From UBA5287 sp041672395 (lineage in GTDB: Bacteria; Bacteroidota; Bacteroidia; Bacteroidales; Dysgonomonadaceae): a stretch of 64,000 nt of DNA. Below the pieces are notes generated by a model. That model searched no databases, was not told the origin of the DNA, and saw only the letters and a list, made by a program, of their open reading frames with translations. Positions 54,994-62,339 of this stretch are shown one piece after another (positions within the stretch are counted from its first letter, which is position 1; the number at the start of each line of letters is the position of its first letter). The stretch spans positions 1 to 64,000 of the forward strand of contig JBAYZS010000006.1 in assembly GCA_041672395.1 (NCBI GenBank), given 5' to 3'. The position numbers and the translations under genes are program-made.

Positions 54994-55047
54994 CAGTCTC
55001 AAAAAATGAATGGCTCAAGAGTGAGCCAAATTTTTGATTGTAAATTT

Positions 55048-55120
<73 letters not shown>

Positions 55121-55128
55121 CAAGGTAT

Positions 55129-55215
55129 GCTCGGATGGTGGAATGGTAGACACGCAAGACTTAAAATCTTGTGACCATTACGGTTGTGCGGGTTCAAGTC
55201 CCGCTCCGAGTACCA
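55129..55215 (+). tRNA. tRNA-Leu (anticodon TAA)
   Basis: Class II tRNA. The anticodon stem CAAGA/TCTTG encloses loop CTTAAAA with anticodon TAA, followed by a long variable arm and T arm GCGGG-TTCAAGT-CCCGC. The acceptor GCTCGGA/TCCGAGT includes one G-T pair. The 3' ACCA is encoded, unlike the other tRNAs here. Confidence 0.97.
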
Positions 55216-55221
55216 TATAAT

Positions 55222-55262
55222 AAAACCCTAATTGATTCTTTAGTCAATTAGGGTTTTTTTTA
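55222..55262 (+). terminator. Terminator after tRNA-Leu
   Basis: AAAACCCTAATTGA pairs with TCAATTAGGGTTTT around an 8-base loop, followed by further T. Strong terminator. The IS256-like remnant reads into its 3' side from the other strand. Confidence 0.92.
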
Positions 55263-55356
55263 CCTCATCCATGTGAGTCTCCATTTCTCCTTCAAGGGCA
55301 GCACTAAGATGGTTTTCCAATAAAGGTACAAATGCACCATCACGCTTATATATCAT
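55244..55356 (-). pseudogene. IS256-family (Mutator) transposase remnant, N-terminal fragment
   Basis: On the minus strand a short open frame reads MIYKRDGAFVPLLENHLSAA followed by LEGEMETHMDE. That matches the N-terminal 'DGxxxxLLxxxLxAALEGExxxHLxE' signature of IS256-type transposases. It is then cut off: the frame runs into the tRNA-Leu terminator and stops at TGA. No catalytic domain, no inverted ends and no in-frame upstream start are present. Bases 55357-55499 to its right hold no recognisable gene. It marks where mobile DNA once landed just past the tRNA genes. Confidence 0.65.
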
Positions 55357-55499
55357 AAATGCTCACAAAATGATTATCAATAATTTTATTAGTTAAAGTA
55401 ATGAGTGCAATAACACCCTCAGCGATCTTAAGCTACATCTGCTAGTTGAAAGTCTATCGTCTAAGAGATTTATGTCAACGATGTTATGATGTATAATAC

Positions 55500-58400
55500 T
55501 TAGTTCTTAACTAATATCTTTACAGGACCAATCAATCCCGATTCAAGTAATGGAGAATTTTTGTCGAAATGCTTGTAGGTTGTAAAGGTATATCTGCCGC
55601 TCGTACGGGGTTTACCTTCCGTCAACCATTTCGGCCATTGCCCATTACCTGTTCCATCGTCAGGAAGTTGCTCATCGCCTATCAAACGGTTGGGCCAGAG
55701 GTTAACCACCTCTATTTCTAACTGATTGCCACTCGGTTTCACAGCATCGGAAATATCCACTCGCCAAGGGAATGTCCATATCACGCCTAAATCCTTACCA
55801 TTGAGTTTCACACGAGCCATATTGTTTACCTTTCCCAAATCGAGGAACAACGATTTCGCGACCGATTTCGGCAAATCAAATGTTTGTTTGTAAATAGCCG
55901 TTCCGGAGTAGTATTTGATGCCGGACTCGGAATTCTGCGTCCAGTCCGTCAATCGGTCGAATACCGCCAATGCAGGACCTCCCCATTTGGGGTCGAAAGA
56001 TACCGTCCACGGAGCATCCAACACCGCCAGTTGATGTATTTCAGGGAAATTGGTTTTCGATGTAGGCGATAGACCCTCGGTGCGAAATACAATGAAATAA
56101 CCTTCGTCCGTGTCGAATCGAAGCGGTATGATGGTTTGTTTTCCAACTTGGGAATATTCGGGCAAAGCACGCATTTCACCACTAACTGGATTCCATAGCT
56201 CCGGTTTGGCGCCTATGATGCGGAATTTACATGTTTCGGTTGTCGGCTTTTCAGTACGATTGGAGACGAAATAGATGTCAGCGCCATTCAATGTACGATG
56301 TGTGTAACGAATACCACCTTCTGACTCGAAATCGACAGGAACACTTTCTGCAAGTATTTTTGCGGTAATATCGTAATGTGGATATAGATTGTCAGGCTTG
56401 TTTTTCAATTCCTGCCCCCAGATGATTTTCCCTTTTCCAAAAATACGAGTAGTCAACGTTTCAGAAGTCTCTTCTGCACCCCATAACTCCAACACCAAAG
56501 CCTTCAATTCTTCATCACATAGAGGATAATTGCTAAGGCTGGGGGATTTTTCTGGTGGAAGTCCTATCATTGTTGCTCCATTGCGGATGAGTTCCTTTAT
56601 TTTCTTTAACAGCTCAGGTGTCATGGTTTTGAAATATGGCAGCACGAGTATGCGATAAGTGGCACCACCTGGAAAAACAATCTTGTTGTCTTTCACTTCG
56701 GCTTTATATAACATGCTGGGCGGACAAGCGTCGAAGTTATAACCTTTTCTGTCTGGCAACATGGGATTTTCGTATTCGTATGCCGATTCGGGCGCACGGA
56801 ATGCAAAAGGAGATGCTTCAGGTGCGAGATAAAGCACATCGGCTACGGTACGTCCCTGTTGTAGCATGTATTGACAACGCGCTACGTAGCGATGATAAGC
56901 ATTAACCATTGGCCACCATGTTTGGTTGCGGTCCCAATGAACGCCATAAGGTCCCATAGTCATGCCTGGGCGCAGGCTGTCGGGCAACGACTGATGCTGG
57001 AAGGTATGGTAAACGAAGCGATTGATACCGGCTGCATACGCCCATTCACCCTGATTTTTCATTGAGCCGGGATGTTGTTCCCAATTGTCCACAGCGGTAA
57101 AAGATTCGGCAGGTACTACCACTTGTCCCAACAGATGTGATACCGAAGTACCCTCAGCTACTCCGAATGAGGTATTGAAACCTCCGAGGCTCCAAAATTC
57201 ACACATCGGCATATCGCTGGAGGCCGCCAATTCCATATCTGCCAAAGGTGTCATGTCATAAGGTTCGATGGAAACGCCTAATCCATAACGCTTAGCATAC
57301 TTCATTACATAGCCGGAATGATTTTCCACTACCAATTCTTGTGCTGTTTGCCTCATGTCCCATAGGAAGCGTTCACTTTCCTCCCGATTTTCCACCATAA
57401 CTCCTGCATAGAGCGGATAATACGGAAACGGGTCATATCCCCTGCGTTTGATAAATTCATCACGGAAACGGGGGGTCCAGTTTTGCGCACCCATCTCCCA
57501 ACTGTCGATATGCAGCATCTGTAATCCGCCTTTGGAATTAGATTTTGTGAAACCGATATGTTGAAAGAGATTTCCAGTGAACTGGTCTAAATGGGCACTT
57601 ATGGCAACAGTATCGAATTTGTCGGATTCAAATCCCAAGCCTGGATGTGCTGCTGGACGGGTAATCGCGCCATTGTTACGACTGCCGAAACGCATAACCC
57701 TCCATTTGCCTTGGGGAACATCCCAACTTAGCGTACCGTCCGCTTGTAGTTTATCGCTCAGGTCGATGATTTGGCTCTTTTTTATGGCTTTATCTCCTGG
57801 CTGAGCTTCGTAAGACATTGACAGATACTGCCGGACACTATCGGCCGAACTGTACGGCCGACGGTAATACAAGGCTTTTTCATCAATTTCTTTCATGTTC
57901 AAAAAACTATAATCCTGCCCGGGCGTGCGGTCTGTACCTATCAAAGTACTGCCTGCAGGAAAAGCCAGCACTGCAACATCTTCGTAAAACGTTTCCCTCC
58001 TTGCCTTCAATTCGGGTGTTAATGTTTCTTCACCAAAGAAAGGCATACGTGGTGCAGGTTTAGGTAATTGAATGGTTTGCTTTCCGCCTCCGGTCACTTC
58101 CGCAGACGAATATACCAAGTGCTGCATGGATTGTGCGGCTTCTACCCAAGGGCCTCCGCTACCACACCACCCCGGTCCGGTACCCAACGTGATGAATATG
58201 CCCAGACGCTCACACTCCTTGACGGCAAAGCCGAACAAATCTTTCCATTCCTCACTGAGGAAATCGACTTTACCGCGCGGAACGCCGACATTGACTTCAA
58301 GATAGACTACATAACCGATACCGGCTTCTTTCATTGCCTCCAAATCTTTCGTTATCGATTCTTTAGAAACATTGCCGTCCATAAAATACCAATACACTCC

Positions 58401-58523
58401 CGGACGAGCGGAATCAGGCGGATTTACAAAGCCTATTTCCAATCCTTGGTCGGATGAGGTTGCACATGAGAAAACGGCAAGGACACTTATCAACACAATC
58501 ATTATTTTAAAACTTGTTTTCAT
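55500..58523 (-). CDS. GH106-type glycoside hydrolase lipoprotein (alpha-L-rhamnosidase family)
   Basis: About 1007 residues from the ATG at 58523 (MKTSFKIMIVLISVLAVFSC): a lipoprotein signal with lipobox VFSC, so it is membrane-anchored. The first catalytic-domain segment FVNPPDSARPGVYWYFMDGN then EAMKEAGIGYVVYLEV is typical of the GH106 family, known for alpha-L-rhamnosidases. The barrel continues past WEMGAQNWTPRFRDEFIKRR. The C-terminal part (FLDLGKVNNMARVKLNGKDL, GVIWTFPWRVDISDAV) is a galactose-binding-like beta-sandwich. The reading frame continues upstream of the ATG into a sugar-isomerase fragment. The substrate is probably a rhamnose- or related deoxyhexose-containing glycan, by family. 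No SusCD is next to it. Confidence 0.88.
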   Translation of the reverse strand: MKTSFKIMIVLISVLAVFSCATSSDQGLEIGFVNPPDSARPGVYWYFMDGNVSKESITKDLEAMKEAGIGYVVYLEVNVGVPRGKVDFLSEEWKDLFGFAVKECERLGIFITLGTGPGWCGSGGPWVEAAQSMQHLVYSSAEVTGGGKQTIQLPKPAPRMPFFGEETLTPELKARRETFYEDVAVLAFPAGSTLIGTDRTPGQDYSFLNMKEIDEKALYYRRPYSSADSVRQYLSMSYEAQPGDKAIKKSQIIDLSDKLQADGTLSWDVPQGKWRVMRFGSRNNGAITRPAAHPGLGFESDKFDTVAISAHLDQFTGNLFQHIGFTKSNSKGGLQMLHIDSWEMGAQNWTPRFRDEFIKRRGYDPFPYYPLYAGVMVENREESERFLWDMRQTAQELVVENHSGYVMKYAKRYGLGVSIEPYDMTPLADMELAASSDMPMCEFWSLGGFNTSFGVAEGTSVSHLLGQVVVPAESFTAVDNWEQHPGSMKNQGEWAYAAGINRFVYHTFQHQSLPDSLRPGMTMGPYGVHWDRNQTWWPMVNAYHRYVARCQYMLQQGRTVADVLYLAPEASPFAFRAPESAYEYENPMLPDRKGYNFDACPPSMLYKAEVKDNKIVFPGGATYRILVLPYFKTMTPELLKKIKELIRNGATMIGLPPEKSPSLSNYPLCDEELKALVLELWGAEETSETLTTRIFGKGKIIWGQELKNKPDNLYPHYDITAKILAESVPVDFESEGGIRYTHRTLNGADIYFVSNRTEKPTTETCKFRIIGAKPELWNPVSGEMRALPEYSQVGKQTIIPLRFDTDEGYFIVFRTEGLSPTSKTNFPEIHQLAVLDAPWTVSFDPKWGGPALAVFDRLTDWTQNSESGIKYYSGTAIYKQTFDLPKSVAKSLFLDLGKVNNMARVKLNGKDLGVIWTFPWRVDISDAVKPSGNQLEIEVVNLWPNRLIGDEQLPDDGTGNGQWPKWLTEGKPRTSGRYTFTTYKHFDKNSPLLESGLIGPVKILVKN

Positions 58524-58661
58524 ACGAAAAGTCTTATTATTGAGGGCTTGACTCGCAATCTCCTGCTGATAGCCAGTCAATCGACAAAGCAATCCTTCAA
58601 ACTGTGGCCAATAGGTCTCTAAACCTACACCAAACAAACCTACTTTTACTTTTTGTTTCAT
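58524..58661 (-). pseudogene. N-terminal fragment of an L-fucose/arabinose isomerase-like gene
   Basis: 46 codons starting with ATG at 58661: MKQKVKVGLFGVGLETYWPQ then FEGLLCRLTGYQQ. This is the start of the Bacteroidota L-fucose isomerase-like family (KVGLFGIGLDTYWPQFEGL pattern). After about 36 residues the similarity ends, and the frame runs on without a stop into the GH106 signal peptide. I read it as the stub left by an internal deletion that fused the isomerase 5' end to the glycosidase region, and not as a real N-terminal extension of the glycosidase. Bases 58662-58760 upstream are AT-rich and hold no clear promoter. Confidence 0.6.
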
Positions 58662-58760
58662 TTTTGACTTTTTATTAGAACTTGTCTAAGTATTGATAAA
58701 AAATTAAATATTTGAAAATTAGCGTTTAACAAAGCATTTCTATATAATTTAAACATACAT

Positions 58761-59710
58761 TCAAGTATTAAATGCAACATCGTTTAGCAAAGATGCAAAA
58801 AATATTTTTTTCGGCGTTTAAAAATTCAATTTTTTCCTTGGCCTTATGTTCTACTCGTGTTGTACCTGCTTAACATCCTGCTTGTTATATTTGTCAAAAG
58901 ATTCTTTTTTAGGTATGTATTGCCTGATCAGCTTGTTCGTGTACTCGTTCAAACCCCTTTCCCAAGAAGAATAGGAATGGACAAAATAAAACTCCGCATC
59001 GAGTATGCGTGCTATACTCGTGTTCGGCAAATTCACACCCGTTGTCAGCGGTTATTGTGTGAACCACCTCCTTGAACGGGAACAAGAGTCTGACCAGTTC
59101 ACGTGCCAAGGGCTTGGCCTTCTTCCCCTGCTCCAGATTTTCTGCTATCAGGAACCCAGTTTTCCGTTCAACGATTGTCAGGATCGCCCCCTTGTTCCCT
59201 TGCCCCACGATGGTGTACACTTCCCAATCCCCCAAACGCGTTTTTTTGATCGACCACGTCGGGACGTTCATCTATGCTGACCTTTCCCTTTATAACCACG
59301 CGTTCAATGCCCACCGGTCGTTTCCGATGTTTCAGCTCATGACGAAGGTGCGTGTGGAGCGTTCCACCCAAGGCCTTATCGTCATGGACGTATTCATAGA
59401 TAGTTTGAAGAGAAACCATGTCGATGTCGTTTTCCTTGCAATAACCGACGATTTGCTCGGGTGGCCACTTTTTCTTTACATGCTCTTCCTTAAAATCTTG
59501 TATCTGCTTTGTAAACGTGCGCCTGCAATGAAAGCGTTGCTTGAAAAAATCGGCTTTCTTTTAAGACGTTTTGTAATGGTATACGCCTCATTTTCAGAGC
59601 TGTTGCGCTTGATCTCGCGTGAAATCACGGACTTGTAATTAATGATGGTTCTGGTAATGAAGCTTTTGTTGTGTCCTTGTTCTAGTAACACGGAAATTTA
59701 TAATACTCCC
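58761..59710 (-). pseudogene. Decayed IS30-family transposase
   Basis: Read on the minus strand in pieces. 59476-59691 has the helix-turn-helix region (LLEQGHNKSFITRTI ... SREIKRNS). 59168-59419 has QTIYEYVHDDKALGGTLHTH and VSIDERPDVVD. 58909-59271 carries the DDE domain (TRLGDWEVYTIVGQGNKGAI, TITADNGCEFAEH). 58851-59036 has FYFVHSYSSWERGLNEYTNK and LIRQYIPKKESFDKYNKQ. Each piece is in a different frame, so there are at least three frameshifts, plus stop codons in the last stretch (after VQHE and after KKLNF). The order and motifs are those of IS30 transposases. It is inactive. Terminal inverted repeats could not be recognised. Confidence 0.85.
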
Positions 59711-59729
59711 CAAAAAACTGGACAACGAG

Positions 59730-60080
59730 TTAAGATATAGCGATGAAATAAAAAACATTATTTTTAACAAAAAAACTTATGTCCACATCGTTTTTGTTAT
59801 AAGACCCACTTGTTGAACCACTATCATAGCGATTGTATGAGCCTCTATCTTCATATGAGCCACTACCATATGATGTTCCACTATCAATATATCCGTATCC
59901 TTCTACATACCCTCCAAACCATGTGCCATTGGATAATACATTAGTATATTCGTCCCATGTATATGGACTGAGAAAAGACCCATCTCCTCCCCCGACAAAT
60001 GTTTTTTGTTGAATTTCACTTAATTTAGGCATCAAAATCTCTAATTCATTTAAATTTTTTCTTGTTAGTTTTCTCGTTTT
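59730..60080 (-). pseudogene. Second copy of the double-glycine leader protein, start codon lost and truncated
   Basis: The frame reads KTRKLTRKNLNELEILMPKL then SEIQQKTFVGGGDG, nearly identical to the leader of the gene at 61466-62302. It continues with SPYTWDEYTNVLSNGTWFGG, YVEGYGYIDSGTSYGSGSY and a shortened Ser/Gly/Tyr repeat. The intact copy begins ATGAAAACG; here the same place reads ATAAAACG, so one base is missing and no ATG, GTG or TTG precedes the leader in frame. The only starts are inside the leader (TTG/ATG at 60035/60032). The protease domain is absent: after NKNDVD the frame runs into unrelated sequence beside the IS30 remnant. Confidence 0.75.
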
Positions 60081-60107
60081 ATTAGTAAATAATTATAAAT
60101 TGATTTG

Positions 60108-60293
60108 TTAAGCTAAATATAGCTTATTTTTATTTGTAATTACTATTGTCCTATAAAAATTTCTAGCCTTGTTCTGAAAAGTCTTATCATAGTCTATTTC
60201 AGAGTAAGCTTGAGAATAAAGGGCTTGGAAAGCCGGATTTTCATAACCATATGTCAGTGTAATACAGCTTACGGTACGAATATCCCAATTCAT
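60108..60293 (-). pseudogene. C-terminal gene remnant of unknown origin
   Basis: A 61-codon frame starting MNWDIRTVSCITLTYGYENP and ending IVITNKNKLYLA. Its last ten residues and the DNA that follows match the end of the GT2 gene at 62340 (ITNKNKLHLA) and its intergenic region, so it lies at the edge of a duplicated block. The front part (WDIRTVSCITLTYGY) resembles the last strand of an outer-membrane barrel, but that is a guess. It is unlikely to be expressed as a functional protein. The 283 bases 60294-60576 upstream contain only short, broken frames. Confidence 0.4.
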
Positions 60294-60576
60294 CCTCGAT
60301 CCGAAGTGGTCGGACTTTTATAAAGTTCAGCCTTTCAGAAAGCATTTTCACTTGTAGCAACTCCCGTAAGCTGCACCCGACTAACATCGGATTTGCATAC
60401 GTCGGATTCTATTGTTACAAGGTAATATAATACCATACTGTGTGAGTCATCATCGTTAGGGAATAGGTAAAAAAATACGTAAAACCAATTCCAAGTTCAC
60501 CGATAACTGCTAAACATTCAATTATTTCACTATATTCTCCTTTTTGACTGATATTATTCTACATAATGTCTCATTT

Positions 60577-61125
60577 TCATCTAACATCCTCACTATTATT
60601 CATACACTTTTGGCATTTCTTTTCAAATTCAAATAGTTCTTTAAACCCAAAATTTTGCCTGTCTTTAAGGTATTTATATCTTTTTTCAAGAAATTCTTTT
60701 TCATTTTCCATATTTTCAACATCATATAGAAAATGAGGTAAATGATAAGTTACCTCAAAGTATTTGGGCTTCTTCTTTGTTTTGTCAGGTTTAATGTTAA
60801 ACGATAACAGATAAGATTCGTTTTGTTTCAAAATTACGTACATTTCTTTAAATAGGTATGGGCCATCGTGCTCGTTCTCGAATGGTGGATGCCTCAGCCA
60901 TTCTATTGCATTCATCTGTGAATCAAAACATTCAATAGATATAAATGGCTTATTCGTTAAATGTTCTGTCATAAACAACATAATGAAAGGGCTTTTATTT
61001 GTTAGTTTAACATTTAATTTACACTCCTCTCTATTGAAATCACTCTCCACTTTGAGTTGAGAATAAAGTGGGTAACTTGTAAGTATGAGAATACTTAATA
61101 GCGTAGTTTTAAAAAAATATTTCAT
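60577..61125 (-). CDS. Secreted protein of unknown function in the leader-peptide operon
   Basis: 182 residues with a clear Sec signal peptide (MKYFFKTTLLSILILTSYPL, then YSQLKVES). The mature part looks beta-rich at first (CKLNVKLTNKSPFIMLFMTE), then helical and charged (MENEKEFLEKRYKYLKDRQN), and ends with three cysteines or near-cysteines (CQKCMNN). I do not recognise a family. It is the last complete gene of the leader-peptide operon, 13 bases after the 95-codon frame. An inhibitor, immunity or folding partner for the metalloprotease-like product is possible but only inferred from position. Confidence 0.7.
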   Translation of the reverse strand: MKYFFKTTLLSILILTSYPLYSQLKVESDFNREECKLNVKLTNKSPFIMLFMTEHLTNKPFISIECFDSQMNAIEWLRHPPFENEHDGPYLFKEMYVILKQNESYLLSFNIKPDKTKKKPKYFEVTYHLPHFLYDVENMENEKEFLEKRYKYLKDRQNFGFKELFEFEKKCQKCMNNSEDVR

Positions 61126-61138
61126 ATTGTATTTTTTA

Positions 61139-61426
61139 TTATCTAATTAAGGGGTTAAAACCCTGCAATTTCATTGCAGCTACTTTAGTTTGTATAATTT
61201 TTTCACCTTTGTAATATGTTGGAATATTGTTGAATTTATCATCATCTTTAACAAGAGTACCCTGTATAGCGCAAAGGCAATTAGTACCAATACTTTTGGT
61301 TAATAGGATATGGTTTCTGGAGTACAAGACGTATAATCGATGAAATAATTCAAAAGTATCTTGAGTATCATCGAGATAATCCGAATACTGCAAATTCCGA
61401 TTGGATATTGACATAGAAAATTTCAT
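61139..61426 (-). CDS. 95-residue protein of unknown function, in frame with the preceding protease-like gene
   Basis: Starts MKFSMSISNRNLQYSDYLDD and ends KVAAMKLQGFNPLIR; no signal peptide or known motif. It is in exactly the same reading frame as the leader/metalloprotease gene, and the 13 codons between that gene's TAA and this ATG are all sense codons. It could therefore be an independent small protein, a C-terminal part split off by a nonsense mutation, or a readthrough product. It is within the operon. I judge translation as a separate protein only moderately likely. Confidence 0.5.
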   Translation of the reverse strand: MKFSMSISNRNLQYSDYLDDTQDTFELFHRLYVLYSRNHILLTKSIGTNCLCAIQGTLVKDDDKFNNIPTYYKGEKIIQTKVAAMKLQGFNPLIR

Positions 61427-61465
61427 TCTTTCGTTTAGACCTATGGATTTAAAATCTATAGTAAT

Positions 61466-62302
61466 TTAGTAACCTAGACCTGCTCGTGCTATTCTGTACA
61501 ATTGCTGGTAAAAATATATCTTCCCTTCTCTTTCCCTCCTATATTTTTCGGAAACGTTGGGAAATAATCTTTTTTCTTCCTCATAAGCAAAAATTTCATT
61601 AAGATACTTTTGGGGGGCAGAAAGATTACCATAATAAGCATCTTGTAGATTTGTCACAATTTCTTCTATACTACTTCCAAAATTTATAGACTTATAATAC
61701 TCGAACACATCATTAGACATTGTGCTTGAAAATGTGAAATCCTGCTGGAGGATAGCAATCTTAAAATTAGGATCGTAAGCATTATCACAATCTGTATGTG
61801 TGAATTCATGTATCAAAACTGATACCTGATCATTCACCGTCATATTAAAAAAAGAATCTTTTAGAAATATATTGTTAGAAGAATCTATATGTGACCTACC
61901 CACTGCATCTAAAATTGAGATGCTGTATTGTGAAATGTTATAACCATAAGCAGCAAGTTGACTGGAAATTTGTGGTTGTATATTATTCCATTTTGTTTGA
62001 TTATCGTCTCCGTATGAGCCACTACCATATGAACCACTATCATTGATACCGTATGAGCCACTAGTATCGTAGTATGAGCCACTACCATATGATGTTCCAC
62101 TATCAATATATCCGAATCCTTCTACATACCCTCCAAACCATGTGCCACTGGATAATATACAAGTATATTCGTCCCATGTATATGGACTAAGGTAAGACCC
62201 ATCTCCTCCTCCGACAAATGTTTTTTGCTGAATTTCACTTAAAATCGGCATAATAATAGCCAATTCATTTAAACTTTTTCTTGTTAGTTTTCTCGTTTTC
62301 AT
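61466..62302 (-). CDS. Double-glycine leader protein with Ser/Gly/Tyr repeat and putative HExxH metalloprotease domain
   Basis: 278 residues in four parts. Residues 1-33 are a GG-Bacteroidales leader (LNELAIIMPILSEIQQKTFV then GGG), expected to be removed by a C39-type peptidase/exporter. Residues 36-66 are the conserved core SPYTWDEY ... GTWFGGYVEGFGYI, common to such precursors. Residues 67-99 are a Ser/Gly/Tyr-rich repeat (GSYGSGSYG type). Residues 104-278 form a globular domain with HEFTH at 165-169 and a downstream NEIFAYEEE at 235-243 that could give a third zinc ligand. The ATG at 62302 is clear and lies 37 bases after a GT2 gene. No C39 transporter or radical-SAM gene is in the window. 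Export, zinc binding and proteolysis are predictions. Confidence 0.8.
   Translation of the reverse strand: MKTRKLTRKSLNELAIIMPILSEIQQKTFVGGGDGSYLSPYTWDEYTCILSSGTWFGGYVEGFGYIDSGTSYGSGSYYDTSGSYGINDSGSYGSGSYGDDNQTKWNNIQPQISSQLAAYGYNISQYSISILDAVGRSHIDSSNNIFLKDSFFNMTVNDQVSVLIHEFTHTDCDNAYDPNFKIAILQQDFTFSSTMSNDVFEYYKSINFGSSIEEIVTNLQDAYYGNLSAPQKYLNEIFAYEEEKRLFPNVSEKYRREREGKIYFYQQLYRIARAGLGY
62005..62100 (-). repeat. Short imperfect repeats coding for Ser/Gly/Tyr
   Basis: The plus strand shows repeated TATGAGCCACTA-like units, and the minus strand encodes SGSYG/SGTSYG repeats in the metalloprotease-like protein. The unit is 15-18 bases with several changed positions. A shorter version occurs in the decayed second copy near 59800-59880. 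Confidence 0.7.
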
Positions 62303-62339
62303 AAATAAATAATTTAAATTAATAAATTGATTTGATTAG

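Noticed and set aside
58068..58457. 129-codon plus-strand frame inside the glycosidase gene
   Set aside because: Antisense shadow of the GH106 catalytic domain, with no family similarity.
58662..58760. Terminal inverted repeats of the IS30 element
   Set aside because: Comparison of both flanks showed only TTGTC in common, which is not enough.
59072..59638. 188-codon plus-strand frame over the IS30 remnant
   Set aside because: Antisense to the transposase pieces; the transposase motifs read clearly on the minus strand.
59700..59745. CCCCAAAAAACTGGACAA resembling an IS3-type end
   Set aside because: No matching inverted end or IS3 transposase nearby; the similarity is too short to call.
62005..62100. 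Regular short repeats resembling a CRISPR array
   Set aside because: Units are imperfect, contiguous and in a coding frame for Gly/Ser/Tyr; there are no spacers.
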